A DNA stretch of 39,437 bases from Intoshia linei (taxonomy: Eukaryota > Orthonectida > Rhopaluridae), in contig LWCA01000216.1 of NCBI GenBank assembly GCA_001642005.1, positions 1-39,437 of the forward strand, given 5' to 3'. Under the pieces are notes generated by a model. The model was given only the letters and a program-made list of their open reading frames with translations, was not told the DNA's origin and did no database searches. This document shows positions 21,539 to 34,300 of the stretch, piece by piece; position 1 is the stretch's first letter, and the number at the start of each line of letters is the position of its first letter. The translations under genes were made by a program, and so were the position numbers.

Positions 21539-24500
21539 ATGAATTCACAGATAATTTTAATAGATGAATCAAAAAAACAAGTTTTACGTGTGGATAATGG
21601 TTTAAAAATATTACATAAAAGATTAAAAACAGAATGGAAAATTTTGGTGTAATTTTTTTTAAATTTTAAAAATTCTTACATAATCGATGCAGGCAAAATG
21701 AAGAATTAAATTATGAAACAATCAAACAAGCTAAAGTAGTGATTATTGCTGCTCCAAGAATTAAATATACCAAAAATGAGGTAACAATTTAACAATTGAT
21801 AGGCTCATTTACGTTTTATCCTAACTTATATAATATGTGACGCGATTTTTGTTTGTCTGTGTGTGTTTTCAGCTTTATTTAAATAACTACCCGTCTGAGA
21901 ATTTTATAAAGTTCATATTTCAATTACAGTTTTTTCCTGGAGTGTTCGCAAACATAATTTCAACCTCCCATCTTACGAGTCAAAAATCCCAATTGTTTCT
22001 CTTTGAAAAGCAAACGAGTTGGAGAATTTAAAAACAATAGATACTCTAAAACAGATTTTAAAATCATAAATTTAAATTTTAAATCAATATGTCAGGGCCA
22101 AAACCCAAATTACTCTTTTTTGTCATGAAAACAGCCCTAGAATTTAAAACAATTTACAGGTGATACAGTTGAATTCTGTTAACACACATAAAACATTTCA
22201 ATCTGAATAAGTGACGCTTTCACGGTTATATATATGAAGCTGAATATATATTATCACACTGAAAATAACAAAATAGGTTTGTATAATTTTATTTTTTCGG
22301 GAATTTATGCTATTTATGACAATTTTTAGGATTGAACTGTTTTTACTTTATTTTTATATAATATTATTATATAACTTGAGTTTTATGTACTTTGTACAGA
22401 CATAAGCTAGCTTTGCCGAGGATAGACTTTTTAATTTAATATAAACCGATTTTTTATTTAATATAATTATACACAATGAGTGTATAATCTTATAAAAAAT
22501 CCAATTATAGTTACAACCCTATAAAATCGTCATAAATAACATGAATTTCAGAAAAAATGAAATTTTAAATAGCTTTAATACTCAATCATTCCATTTTATA
22601 TATGTAGACGATATCCTGTCTGTTGTGTATTGCGTACAACCAGTAGCTATGGCTGCCGAGGGCATTTGCAGGAATTTTCACAACATGATTGAAGCATTGT
22701 TAAATCAAATCTATCAAATTTTTTAATTTACCAATCAAAAACAATATTATTTATGATTTATTTCAATTCTAGGATTGTTTTTTATTTTAATATTTTTTTA
22801 AAGAAAGGCTAATTTTAAAATTTTTCTGTGTTTATTTTTGATTTGCAAATTTCTTTCTTGGCTAGCAAAAATTAAGTATGAATTTGTATTTTATAAATAT
22901 TCTGGGACTGTTAGTTTTCTAAATAAATGATTGCATATTGTAATCCAGATATATACACATTTTTATTAACTTTTACTTTATATACATTTATATATACTAT
23001 ATATTATTATACACGTTATTATTAAAGATTCTAAACTTTGACATTCTATTTTATCTTACATCTCTGATGTATAGTTATAATCGATAGGATAATAAATTTA
23101 AATGTTTTATAGTTCGATACGTTGCAAAAATATCTGTCCAATGGTGGGAATTTGTTAATATTGGCTGAAGCCGGAAAAGATAATTCGAAAACCAATATTA
23201 ATTTTCTTATTGAACAATATGGAACCAGTATTAATAGCGGTAATAAATTAATATTTATTCATGTAAATTGTACAATATACAATGTATATTATACATATTA
23301 ATAATTGTATTTGAAAATATAGATTGTGTCGTTCGATCTCATTATTACAAATATTTTCATCCTAAAGAAGCCTACATTGGTAATGGAGTGGTCAATAGGT
23401 ATAATAAATACATGTTTATTATAACACTAGCTTGATTGATATGTACTTTATACAAACATCAGCTAGCTCTAACGAGAGTTGACTCAAATTCGAAAAGTGA
23501 AAAATAGATATAAACACGCCCTGGGAAAACTGTATTAGAAATTAGATTTTTTAAATTTTCCGACTTTTTATTTTTTTAAATATACGGTAACACACATACA
23601 CAGATATTCAATTTTATATAAATGATGGATGTGATTATATATTAAGTCATGGTTTTAATTTATCTACCAAAAATAATTTTCCAATTTTAATTCAGAAAGG
23701 CTGAAATGGGATTCGAATGGGGAAGAGCTGAACCAAACATGCTCCCGGTCCAATATGAAAATTATAACCTTAAACAATTTTTAGCTAACAATGTGTAATA
23801 ACATATAACTAAGACTCCGTGGATCTAACCTTAGAGTAGGGGTCGGCAACTGGTGGCCCATAGAACAATTTTGATAGCCCTTTCAGTAAATATGTAAATA
23901 ATTTAGTTTTAAAATTGTCAACTTTTAAAAACCGTTTTAAACGCTACTAAAATTGGCTCATTATAATCATTTTAATACTGAATTTTCAAATCGCCCTGTA
24001 TTTTATTTTGTTAATACATATAATATAACATAATAATATAATGTATACTAGAACCGTTTCTCTTTAATTAAAATTGAAATGTATCATGTGTAGATTTTCA
24101 AAAACGGTACCGGCTACAGTATAATTTTTTGATATAAAAGTGGTCCATGAGATGTAAAAAGTTGCCGACCCCTGCTTTAGACATTAAATTGGAGCCACAA
24201 AATAGTTATGATACTCAAAAACACATTCTTGTATGCTCATTTATGTGTGTGAAAAGATGATGCCATATCCAAAATTTCGTTAAGATCCCGAAGAGGTGTC
24301 GGCTACTATAGTTTCGCTCTTGATGGGGTAATAAAAAATTTGAAATGCGTTAAGCTAAATAGTTTAAGAATCACTGTACTGAGTACAGTATACTCATATA
24401 TTGGTAACGATAAATATTATAATTTTAAAAATTTTAGGGCTTTAAATGTTGCCGCAGAAAAAGGTGGATATGATTCTCTAACAGACGATTCAAAAATGGA

Positions 24501-27500
24501 GTAAATAAATTTAAAATAAAATTAACTAAAAAAATAAATTCAGACTAACCAAAATTTTTAATTTTTATAGCAGTGTTTCCCAAATGCCGGTCCGCGGGCC
24601 AGTACCGGTCTCTAACAAATATTTACGTGCCGAAAATAATTTTGAAATTTTTTTTGTAATTAGTAATTAAAAGTCAATTGATTAAGTTTTTTATCAAATG
24701 TTTTTAATGGTGGCTAATAATTTCGCTTTAACGGTCCGCGATGAATTTTATAATTTAATACCGATCTAAAAAATTGTCGGAAACACTGGTTTATATTGTT
24801 ATACCGGGGTCGGCAACCAGTGACACATGGAATACTTTCGGTGGTCCTTTGAATAAATATGTAAATTTTTTATTTTTTATTAATCAATATATAACCGTGA
24901 ACTGGGATTAAAATTTGAATTAGAATGTATTGTCATTAATTCAATTTGAATGATATATTTATCAAAATTAATCCTGGTTTGATATTCGCTACTTCAAAGA
25001 TTTGTTTATATAGTTACATGAGTAATGGGACCGTATAATATTTTTATATAAAAAAATGGTCCACGAGATGCAGAGGCTGCTGATCCCTGTGTTAAACTAT
25101 GTATTATAAGTACCTGTTATCTATTATATAATATACATTATTATTTTCAAGATCCCTGTGATTATCAATTTTTTGATATACATACATGTATTTAATTTTT
25201 AGATCGTTAGAATTTTTATATCCTTATGGTGCAACTCTAAATACACAAAACCCAGCAATACCAGTTCTATCAACTGGACAGGTCTGCTTTCCAGTTAATC
25301 GCCCAATAACATCTTTTTACCATAGTAAGGTAATACTCTTATATTATCACGTATTTACAAATTAAACTAGTCAAACAATTCAAAAATTGTAGTAGTAGGC
25401 TCAATTCATATGTTTTCGGATAGGTACATAGAGAAAGAGGAAAACAAAAAAATTTTGGTATGTTATTTATAATAAATCCATCCATTACCTCAAGGAGAAT
25501 TGTTTAAGTAACCTTTAACTTTTCATTTAAATAAAAACGATTAAATTAACGATAAATTTTTTAATAATTTTCGTTAAAAACCTTTCTTCTTGAAAACCTC
25601 CTCCATGTCTAAGTTTTTGGCCACGACGAAATTTTTGTAGAAAGGGGTCTCATTAAATAAAAATAATTAAATTATTAAAAATTTGAATATCATAAGTACA
25701 TGTATTAATGTACTAATTTTAATTGCAGATGTGCAAGGTGCTATTTTTGCATTTCGTGAGCCTCGAGCATGTTAAATCATGGCAGGTTCTACTCTAGAGT
25801 GATGATAATCATTTTTAAATGTATGTCACAATTCGGCCGTGGCATCATACGGTTTTTTGTATTACATTATGTATATTAAACTTTAGGATCTAATAATACG
25901 ATATTTGGTAACTGATGAAATAAAACTAAATGAAATCGATGCTCATAATCCTGATGTAATAATATAGTGCTCAAAGATTTATATATTGTAGATTTCGGAT
26001 TATTTATCCCAACCAAACAATGCTTTAATTTCAAATTACCCAAAGACTTGTCTACAACAATCTGATAATATTATATTACCTTCTTCAAATCAAATATTTG
26101 ATCAAAATTTAAACAGCGTAAGCAATGACCTGTTACCAGTCGTAATGAAGTAAAATTTATAAAATATAAATCAATTATTCTTTAAAACCCATGAATGGCA
26201 GTATTAAGATTTGGCTAATAAATTTTACACAAATCTAGAATTATGCATCTAATAAACATCATTTAATTTACATTATAATAAGTAATTTAAATGAAACCAG
26301 AAGGTATGTATAGATCATTATTATAACGGTTAAAATGTAACCGTTTAGACTTGCATTTCTTTCAAACACTGTCGTCATTTTCATCTTATCATATAGTATA
26401 TGATCAATGATCATATTAACTAGAGTTCTGCAACACGGCCAGAAGTTCGTATTTGAACCGTAATTTCGACAATTTTAGTTTGCATTGTGCCAACTTCGAT
26501 CAAATTTCGGCCGTGAGCCAGAACTCTAATATTTTGTTATAATAAATATAATAGAAAATACAACGAATTGCAAATAGAACATAAAAACTTGTCTCTAATT
26601 AAACCACAATTTGAAACACCGTTGCCACCACTTCAACCCGCAGTAATTACTGTCGTACACAAAATGTGAAATCATACCAAGAGTGAAAAAATAAAAAAAG
26701 TGCTAAATATTTAAATTAAATGACGCATGCATTTTATTTCAGTCTTGGTGCGATTTGAATCTTTGGATGTGACAATTAATAATTTTAACATTTTATATTA
26801 ATCATTATATTATTTAGATATTTTTTCCCGAATTTTGTGAATTTTCAAGTCCAAAAATAGAGCTATATGATTTGGATGAGCAATTTTGTTCAACCGAAAA
26901 CAAATTGGCACAATTAGCAAATAAATGTATATTTTATATCAATTGGACCAACTAAGCAAATTGAGATAAGGGTTAAAAATTTTAATTTAGAAATTTAGCC
27001 GACCAATGCAAATTTTTGTTATTAGCCTTCTTTAAAAATTTTAACTACCATTACATTTTTATAATTCAAAAAGTTTAACTCATATTACATGGACCAGGGG
27101 TTCCCAAAGTGGGCGATTATAAAAACATAAATAGAAATTTTTTTGAATATATTTCAGTATAGTAAAATTGATGCGGTATTAAATTTAAAATATAGTTCCA
27201 TGTCAAAGTTCATTGATCGTTTTATTAATTAACATTTTATTTATTAATTAAACACATTTAAAACATGTTTTATTGAAACGTTATAAAATTTTATTATAAA
27301 ATAAATTATATATTTTATTTACAAGTGGAAAATTTTTTTAGGGGTCGTTGATAAGATATATTGCTAAATAGGGGGCGGTAGGCAAAATGAGTTTGAGAAT
27401 CCCTTGCATGGACTATAATTTTATTTCTGAACGTAAATAAAAATATTGTTAATCTGGGATTATTCCAGTCATTTTTAAAATTTTTAAATGATTAAACTAA

Positions 27501-28618
27501 AATTAAAATTGCATGTTTATCGATTTTTTGGAACATGCCTAAATTTTTTTAAATTATATTTTGTTAATAAATTTGTTACTTTTAATAATATATTTTTTAT
27601 TAATGCACCATGTCATTAATATGTATCATACATATTCAGTGGCAGCTCGTCATTGAAGGCTGCAGGGCTGTATGTAACTTACACACTGAAATTCAAAAAT
27701 GAAACAACCATATTAAATTTTAATACATGGAACAAATTTTTTTTCTTGCAGTCCTATCAATTATGTTGTCTACGAGCCTCTACTTAACATATTACTCAGA
27801 TTTGTGGAGACAATGTGCAATATACAAATCATATTTACTTGTTAATAAGTTTAAATAGGTAATGAAGAGGATTTAGACTATTTTATTCAAGAATGTGGAA
27901 AAATACTGAATATCGATAAATATATAGAAGGCTCAATAGATTCTAAAGATGTGTTATATCATGTAGTTTCAGTTATCGTAAATTACAGAAAAGGAGATTT
28001 AGTAATTATAACAATTTTAATCCATAGATAGCGGGGGAATTACTCATTAACGTACTATGCACTTTTATCGAGTAAAAAACCTCGGTTTATTTTTTTGATA
28101 ATCATAGAATAAATTTAAAATTGACAAAAAAAAACACATAAACTTAGATTCTAAATATAAATATAGAAATATAATGTACAACATTTTAATAAATGTTTTA
28201 TTTTTAAAAAAAATCTGTAGTACATAATATTCTATTTGCATAATCATAGTTTTCCATAAATCGAATTTAATGTTTAAATATAATTCAAAAATAACAAACG
28301 TTGAATAAAAATTAATGTTCGTTATCTCATAAATGTTGAAGTTTTTAAGCTTAATTTTTTTGAAAAAATATAAGATATGATTTCCAATATTTTTCATCAT
28401 TTTTGACAAAAATTCAAATAAAACATTACAACTCTAACACTACGATATATTAAAATGAATGATTCATTTTTATGAATACTATGCTTTCCATTATTCCAAA
28501 AATTTCATACTATAGTAATTAATATTGAACATTTACAATTCAAATTTAGACTTTGGCTGACTACAACTCTCAAGTTTCTGACATGGATTTGGATTTAACC
28601 AATGAATATATTTATTAA
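21539..28618 (+). CDS. IFT52: Intraflagellar transport protein 52 (IFT-B core), 470 aa
   Basis: IFT-B1 subunit needed to assemble cilia; it links IFT88, IFT70 and IFT46. Exons: 21539-21648, 21693-21780, 23113-23239, 23323-23398, 23696-23794, 24438-24500, 25203-25329, 25371-25457, 25887-25955, 25992-26149, 26555-26642, 26818-26926, 27859-28001, 28550-28618. All phases join. Family blocks in order: FDTLQKYLSNGGNLLILAEA, INFLIEQYGTSIN, YKYFHPKEAYIGNGVVNR, EFLYPYGATLNTQNPAIPVL then STGQVCFPVNRPITSFYHSK, VVVGSIHMFSDRYIEKEENK, LNEIDAHNPDISDYL, LIKPQFETPLPPLQPA, IELYDLDEQFCSTENKLAQL, and CNEEDLDYFIQECGKIL. The N-terminal half is the GIFT domain; the C-terminal part is the region that binds IFT46 and IFT88 in other species. 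Length is slightly above the usual ~440 aa. Start ATG 21539 gives MNSQIILIDESKKQVL as expected for the family. Introns 2, 4, 5, 6, 10 and 12 carry transposons; introns 1, 7 and 9 are 36-44 nt. Confidence 0.95.
21824..22250 (-). repeat. R1 dispersed repeat, inverted copy in IFT52 intron 2
   Basis: Read on the minus strand it ends AAAACACACACAGACAAACA followed by GCGTCACATATTATATAAGT, a diverged version of the R1 right terminus. Inside are TTCTAGGGCTGTTTTCATGA and GGGTTTTGGCCCTGAC-like units in the same order as the 20.5 kb copy. It faces the plus-strand copy ending at 21353. Confidence 0.6.
22374..22422 (-). repeat. Helitron-like 3' terminus motif, copy 5
   Basis: Minus strand: CCTCGGCAAAGCTAGCTTAT, then GTCTGTACAAAGTACATAAA. 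The terminal CTAG is lost (CTCAAGTTAT). In IFT52 intron 2. Confidence 0.4.
22612..22664 (-). repeat. Helitron-like 3' terminus motif, copy 6
   Basis: Minus strand: GCCCTCGGCAGCCATAGCTA, then CTGGTTGTACGCAATACACA and ACAGACAGGATATCG. Diverged end. In IFT52 intron 2, same orientation as copy 5. The open frame 22541-22726 spans it by chance. Confidence 0.4.
23427..23480 (-). repeat. Helitron-like 3' terminus motif, copy 7
   Basis: Minus strand: CTCGTTAGAGCTAGCTGATG, then TTTGTATAAAGTACATATCA, then ATCAAGCTAG directly before T. In IFT52 intron 4. It is followed on the plus strand by an R1 right-end scrap (23500-23625). Confidence 0.45.
23500..23625 (+). repeat. R1 right-end scrap in IFT52 intron 4
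   Basis: CGCCCTGGGAAAACTGTATT and AACACACATACACAGATATT parallel 21243-21330 of the longest R1 copy. The terminal CGTAGCATATTATATAAGT is not intact. Confidence 0.45.
23837..24174 (+). mobile_element. hAT MITE, 338 bp, IFT52 intron 5
   Basis: Left TAGGGGTCGGCAACTGGTGG and right GTTGCCGACCCCTG match the family of the 14382 element. Flanks CCTTAGAG and CTTTAGAC agree at 6 of 8 positions, a decayed target duplication. Shared internal blocks include AGTAAATATGTAAATAATTT and GTGGTCCATGAGATG. Confidence 0.8.
24571..24788 (+). mobile_element. hAT MITE with CAGTGTTTCC ends, IFT52 intron 6
   Basis: Left CAGTGTTTCCCAAATGCCGG and right CGGAAACACTG. Subterminal TCCGCGGGCC and GGTCCGCGATG are also related by inversion. 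Flanks TTTTATAG and GTTTATAT match at 6 of 8. A different family from the neighbouring MITE at 24804, which it nearly abuts. Confidence 0.7.
24804..25089 (+). mobile_element. hAT MITE, GGTCGGCAACC family, IFT52 intron 6
   Basis: Left CCGGGGTCGGCAACCAGTGA; right GTCCACGAGATGCAGAGGCT ending GATCCCTG. The ends are more decayed than in the 14382 copy, but the internal TTTGAATAAATATGTAAATT is shared. Confidence 0.65.
26421..26528. mobile_element. Small MITE (108 bp), IFT52 intron 10
   Basis: TAGAGTTCTG at the left and CAGAACTCTA at the right are perfect 10-bp inverted ends. Subterminal CACGGCC and GGCCGTG are also inverted. It ends 26 bp upstream of exon 11, so the branch point and polypyrimidine region of this intron must lie in the short piece after it or inside the element. 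Confidence 0.65.
27095..27406 (+). mobile_element. hAT MITE, 312 bp, IFT52 intron 12
   Basis: Left CAGGGGTTCCCAAAGTGGGC, right GAGTTTGAGAATCCCTTG. Both sides are flanked by CATGGAC (27088-27094 and 27407-27413), a 7-bp match consistent with an 8-bp hAT duplication with one changed base. Internal GGGGGCGGTAGGCAAAATGA mirrors the left AGTGGGCGAT region. Confidence 0.75.
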
Positions 28619-28653
28619 ATTGTTAAGTACATTTATATATAAAATGAATTTTA

Positions 28654-28659
28654 AATAAA
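28654..28659 (+). promoter_or_regulatory. poly(A) signal of IFT52
   Basis: AATAAA lies 35 bases after the IFT52 stop. The convergent PSMC6 gene has its own signal (TTTATT on this strand at 28733-28738), so both 3' ends fit in 138 bp. Confidence 0.5.
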
Positions 28660-28756
28660 AATTTAAAATATACATAGTTCAAATAGTCAATTAAATAGCA
28701 AGTTTGAAAATTTTTAGTGATTTAAGATTATTTTATTTATTGAAAATATAGACAAA

Positions 28757-30625
<1,869 letters not shown>

Positions 30626-31125
30626 AATTCAAAATGACTTTAATTAATGAATAAAGTTTTATTCATTTTATAGAAATACCGTTTATTAGTAAAACACGAA
30701 TGGTTATGAAGGTTTCGCAGCAATGTGTTTTATGAAATATTCTTTGAATACATTTTTAGAAACTAAACATTTTTTTGTCAACTGGATGAGAGACTTCAAA
30801 AATTTAACATTAAGGTTATTATAAGCTATCATTTTTTGTCAATTTCAAATAATTGATGAATTTCCATCTATTTTCGCACAAATTTTAGACACACCTCTGT
30901 ATTCACTAATTATCCACCCAATCAGTTAATAAAAATGATTGTCGATACAATTAAAGTTACATAATTTAATTAATTATGAGTAATCTAAATCAGGCATTCC
31001 TCAACCCTTTTTCGCTAGGACCCCCAAAAATTATATAAATTACATTCATTACTTATATAAAATTTAATGTGTGTGTTACCGTTTATTTTCAAAACCAACT
31101 TGCTAATATAGTTTTTCAAGAGTGA

Positions 31126-31206
31126 TACAGTCCGCCCCGGTGCAGGGCATACTCGGTTTTTGGGAATTTTTCAAAAAATGGTGCCCTAATCCGAGTTCCG
31201 ACTGTA
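31126..31206. mobile_element. Tiny pogo/Tc1-mariner-like MITE with TA flanks
   Basis: TA, then CAGTCCGCCCCGGTGCAGGG ... CCCTAATCCGAGTTCCGACTG, then TA. The ends are imperfect inverted repeats of about 25 bp around a 30-bp centre. A CAGT start with TA duplication is typical of pogo-like elements. Confidence 0.6.
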
Positions 31207-31243
31207 ATACAAATTTCAAATAGAAAAACAGTAGACAACATAA

Positions 31244-31249
31244 TTTATT
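31244..31249 (-). promoter_or_regulatory. poly(A) signal of dynamin
   Basis: AATAAA on the minus strand, about 68 bases downstream of the dynamin stop codon at 31317-31319. Confidence 0.45.
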
Positions 31250-31316
31250 GAAACAGTTTTAACATACACACGTATAGAATAATTGATTTTAATACTACTA
31301 CAATAAGAGACTACAT

Positions 31317-34300
31317 CTAAGGTCTATTTGGTAATTTCGGAGTAGGTCTTCTAAATATGAATACAAATTAAGTAAATTTAATTAATAATATAATTAATTA
31401 ATACATCTAAGTATATATGTTAATAAATAAAAACATTCAAGACAAGAAAACATTTAAAACCTCGGAGAAGGAGGTGTATGATGTCTAAATGATTATAAAA
31501 ATAATGTAACAAATAATATTACGATGGTAATATTGGAGGTGGTAATCCACCGCTAGTTTTATTTTGATTGAATGGATTAAATAAACTTTTGTCTTTAGGT
31601 TGAGGAGCTGTACGAATAGGAGCATTTTTTTGTTTAATAGGCTCATTAGAAAAACTAAACATTGTAAATCGATAATATTCAAAATACCCTGAGGTAGGAA
31701 ACATGGAATCAAATCGATTATTATCTAGCCTTTTAGGTAACGTAGATTGAACCGAAGATATTTTGAGTGGAACCGTTTTTACAGATGGCGGCAATGGTGT
31801 TGTATTGGTAGAACAAGATACTTGATTAATTATGGCAAGAGCTTCTTTAGTTGCTTCAAAGAATTTTATAGTTTCTTCTCTGTTAATTCGCTCATTTTCA
31901 GATTCTTCTAATAAGTTATTGGTATTCTAAAAATGTATGATTTAAAAATTTGTATATAATTTTAATAAATGGTCAATTTGCAACTTTTCCATTTCATTTT
32001 CGGGGTTTAGGGAAAATTTTTATCAAATAACAAAAATTATTTTTATATCAATAAAACCCAATTTTATATTTTTCTAAGGGTGTCTACTTTAATCCAACCA
32101 TTTTTACTGAAAATCAAAATTTACCATCGCTTTAGGGAAAAATCGTTGGTATAACTAGAATTTTACATAAAGGGTTGTTAAAACTGAATTTTTCCTTTTA
32201 GGGTTAGTAAAAGTAGATTTTAAGTAAAAATCGTTGTGTTTAAGAATATTCTGTTTTGCTAAAGACTTTAATTAAAAATGATTGATAAACTAATAACGTC
32301 CAATGGAAATCTCTAAAAATACTAATCCACATTAAACCAGTGATATACATATTATGGCCGTATCTCTACCAATTGACCATGATATTCGGTCCAACAAAAA
32401 TTAAATTTTTTCCAAAGTAATAAAATAATATTAATTTTGTGATAAAGAAATTCCAGAAATAATGAAAATTGGATTAAAACGTTGCATCAATGTTATACGA
32501 TAATCATCGTCTGAAATTTCCCCTAAATTTTAGAAATTAACAAAATTAAATTCAATCGTCTACTTAAATTAAATTAAGTCTTAATCGATAATACTAAATT
32601 CAATCACATTAACATCATGGTTTCCGATCCAAATAATGTACGGAAGTGCCGTGGGACCTCTAAATTAAAAAACTATATGCTATAAAAGATTAAAAATTTT
32701 AATTAAAATTGCAACGTTAGAAATCGGTATTTTCCCAGTTAAAACGCAAAATACCATTTTATAACTCAATATTAAAATAAAAATTAATTTTATCATACAA
32801 AGATCCCAACTTACCATGCTTGATACCCCTTTGAGTAAATATGTAAATTATTTATTTTTCAAGTTTTAAACACAGTTTTAAATATTTTTTAACATAATTG
32901 GCTCATTATGCTCATTTTAATAGTGAATTTTTAGATCGTTCCGGATTTTATTTTATTGAATATACTAGAACCCTTTCTCTTCAGTTAAAATTGAATGTAT
33001 CATGTATACATTTTCAAAAACGGGGCCCGTATAATTTTTTGATACAACAAAGTGGCCCACGAGGTGCAAAAGGTTGCCGATTCCTCCCATATAAGCTAAC
33101 ACCATTCCAAGAGTTTGGACTTGATAATTATGACATCAAAAAATATTTTTTTGCAATTGCTTAAATTGTAAAAACGATAGAGATCCGTAATAAATGCTTA
33201 TTTAAAAAAGCTTAAATGCAAAAATTAATATTTTTTTTAAGCTCGGGCTATAATTCAAAAAAAGTTGAGAATCCTTGACTTAAATACTGGGCCAAGAAAT
33301 GTGACAATTTAAACATCAATATAATTATATGTCAATATAGATTTTCAAAAAGGTTAGTAGTCCAAAAGAATTTGAATAGTTTAATCTTGCCATTAATACA
33401 ATCAAAATATATATTAATGTCATTGTAAAGTATTAAAAAAGTGAAAAAAATGAAATTGACAAAATAAATTAAAAGTATTGATTTAATTTTGAAATATAAA
33501 TTACCATTCTGGAAAACAAATAAGCCATAAGATCACAACTTAGGAATGATTTAAGCTATAAAATATGATGAAAAATATAATACAAAGTCTAAATAAAAAA
33601 ATTACATAATTAATGTAATAGAATATGACCATTTTCGGAACGAGATCTAACTGTGTCTTTAAAGTAATTTTCATATACGAACTGACATAACGTTTTATGA
33701 TAAAAATTTGTTTCATAAGTTGTACATCCTTGGTATCTTTGCAATCATTCTAGTGAAATTATTAATACACTAAAATTGATAAAACATACTTGTTTTTCTT
33801 TGGCTTCTTCTTCTGCGGTACTCCCCTTTTCAATTGTGACACCTGCACAAAGCAAAGCAGCTTTCCAGTCCTCAATGTCATCATTGGTGGTACTATTTAC
33901 GGAAAGTTCAAGATGTCGAAAATCTTTGTAAATATAACTAAAACATGATAAAAACAAAAGATGAAAAATGATACTTTCCGTGTCTAGAATATAAAATAAT
34001 TTTGCATTTTTTGTTTGACATAAATCCCGATTGTTCCGTAAATTTCTGAACAATATCGTTGAGTAGCAGCACGTGCTTGGCTTCCCGTTCTTCCGAGTCT
34101 TTGTACCATGTTAGCTTTTTGTTTGTCAAAACAAACCACATGTCTTTTTGTCGGAATTGCAAATTATGAGTACACAAATAACCTTTGCGGATCAAATGCT
34201 CTTTGTCTTTCTTGGAATCTTCTTCTACGTCGCCAACTTCTTCATCTTGTTGATTTATAAATTCAGGGTGCTTAGTATTCAAATAACTCACTTGGTAATT

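Larger units (their letters stand above)
30660..31316. other. Intergenic DNA between PSMC6 and dynamin
   Basis: PSMC6 starts at 30625 and dynamin ends at 31317, both on the minus strand. The gap holds a hAT-like scrap near 30992 (CAGGCATTCCTCAACCCTTT), a 77-bp MITE (31128-31204) and the dynamin poly(A) signal. The dynamin terminator and PSMC6 promoter must share this stretch. Confidence 0.5.

Noticed and set aside
28065-28409. 114-codon minus-strand ORF
   Set aside because: Antisense to IFT52 intron 13; low-complexity Phe/Ile/Tyr/Lys composition.
32898-33164. 88-codon plus-strand ORF
   Set aside because: Consists largely of a truncated hAT MITE in a dynamin intron.
33938-33975. Reading the dynamin PH exon through to the stop after SSFVFIMF
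   Set aside because: A 37-nt intron (33938-33974) restores the conserved YKDFRHLEL of the PH domain in phase, so the stop is intronic.
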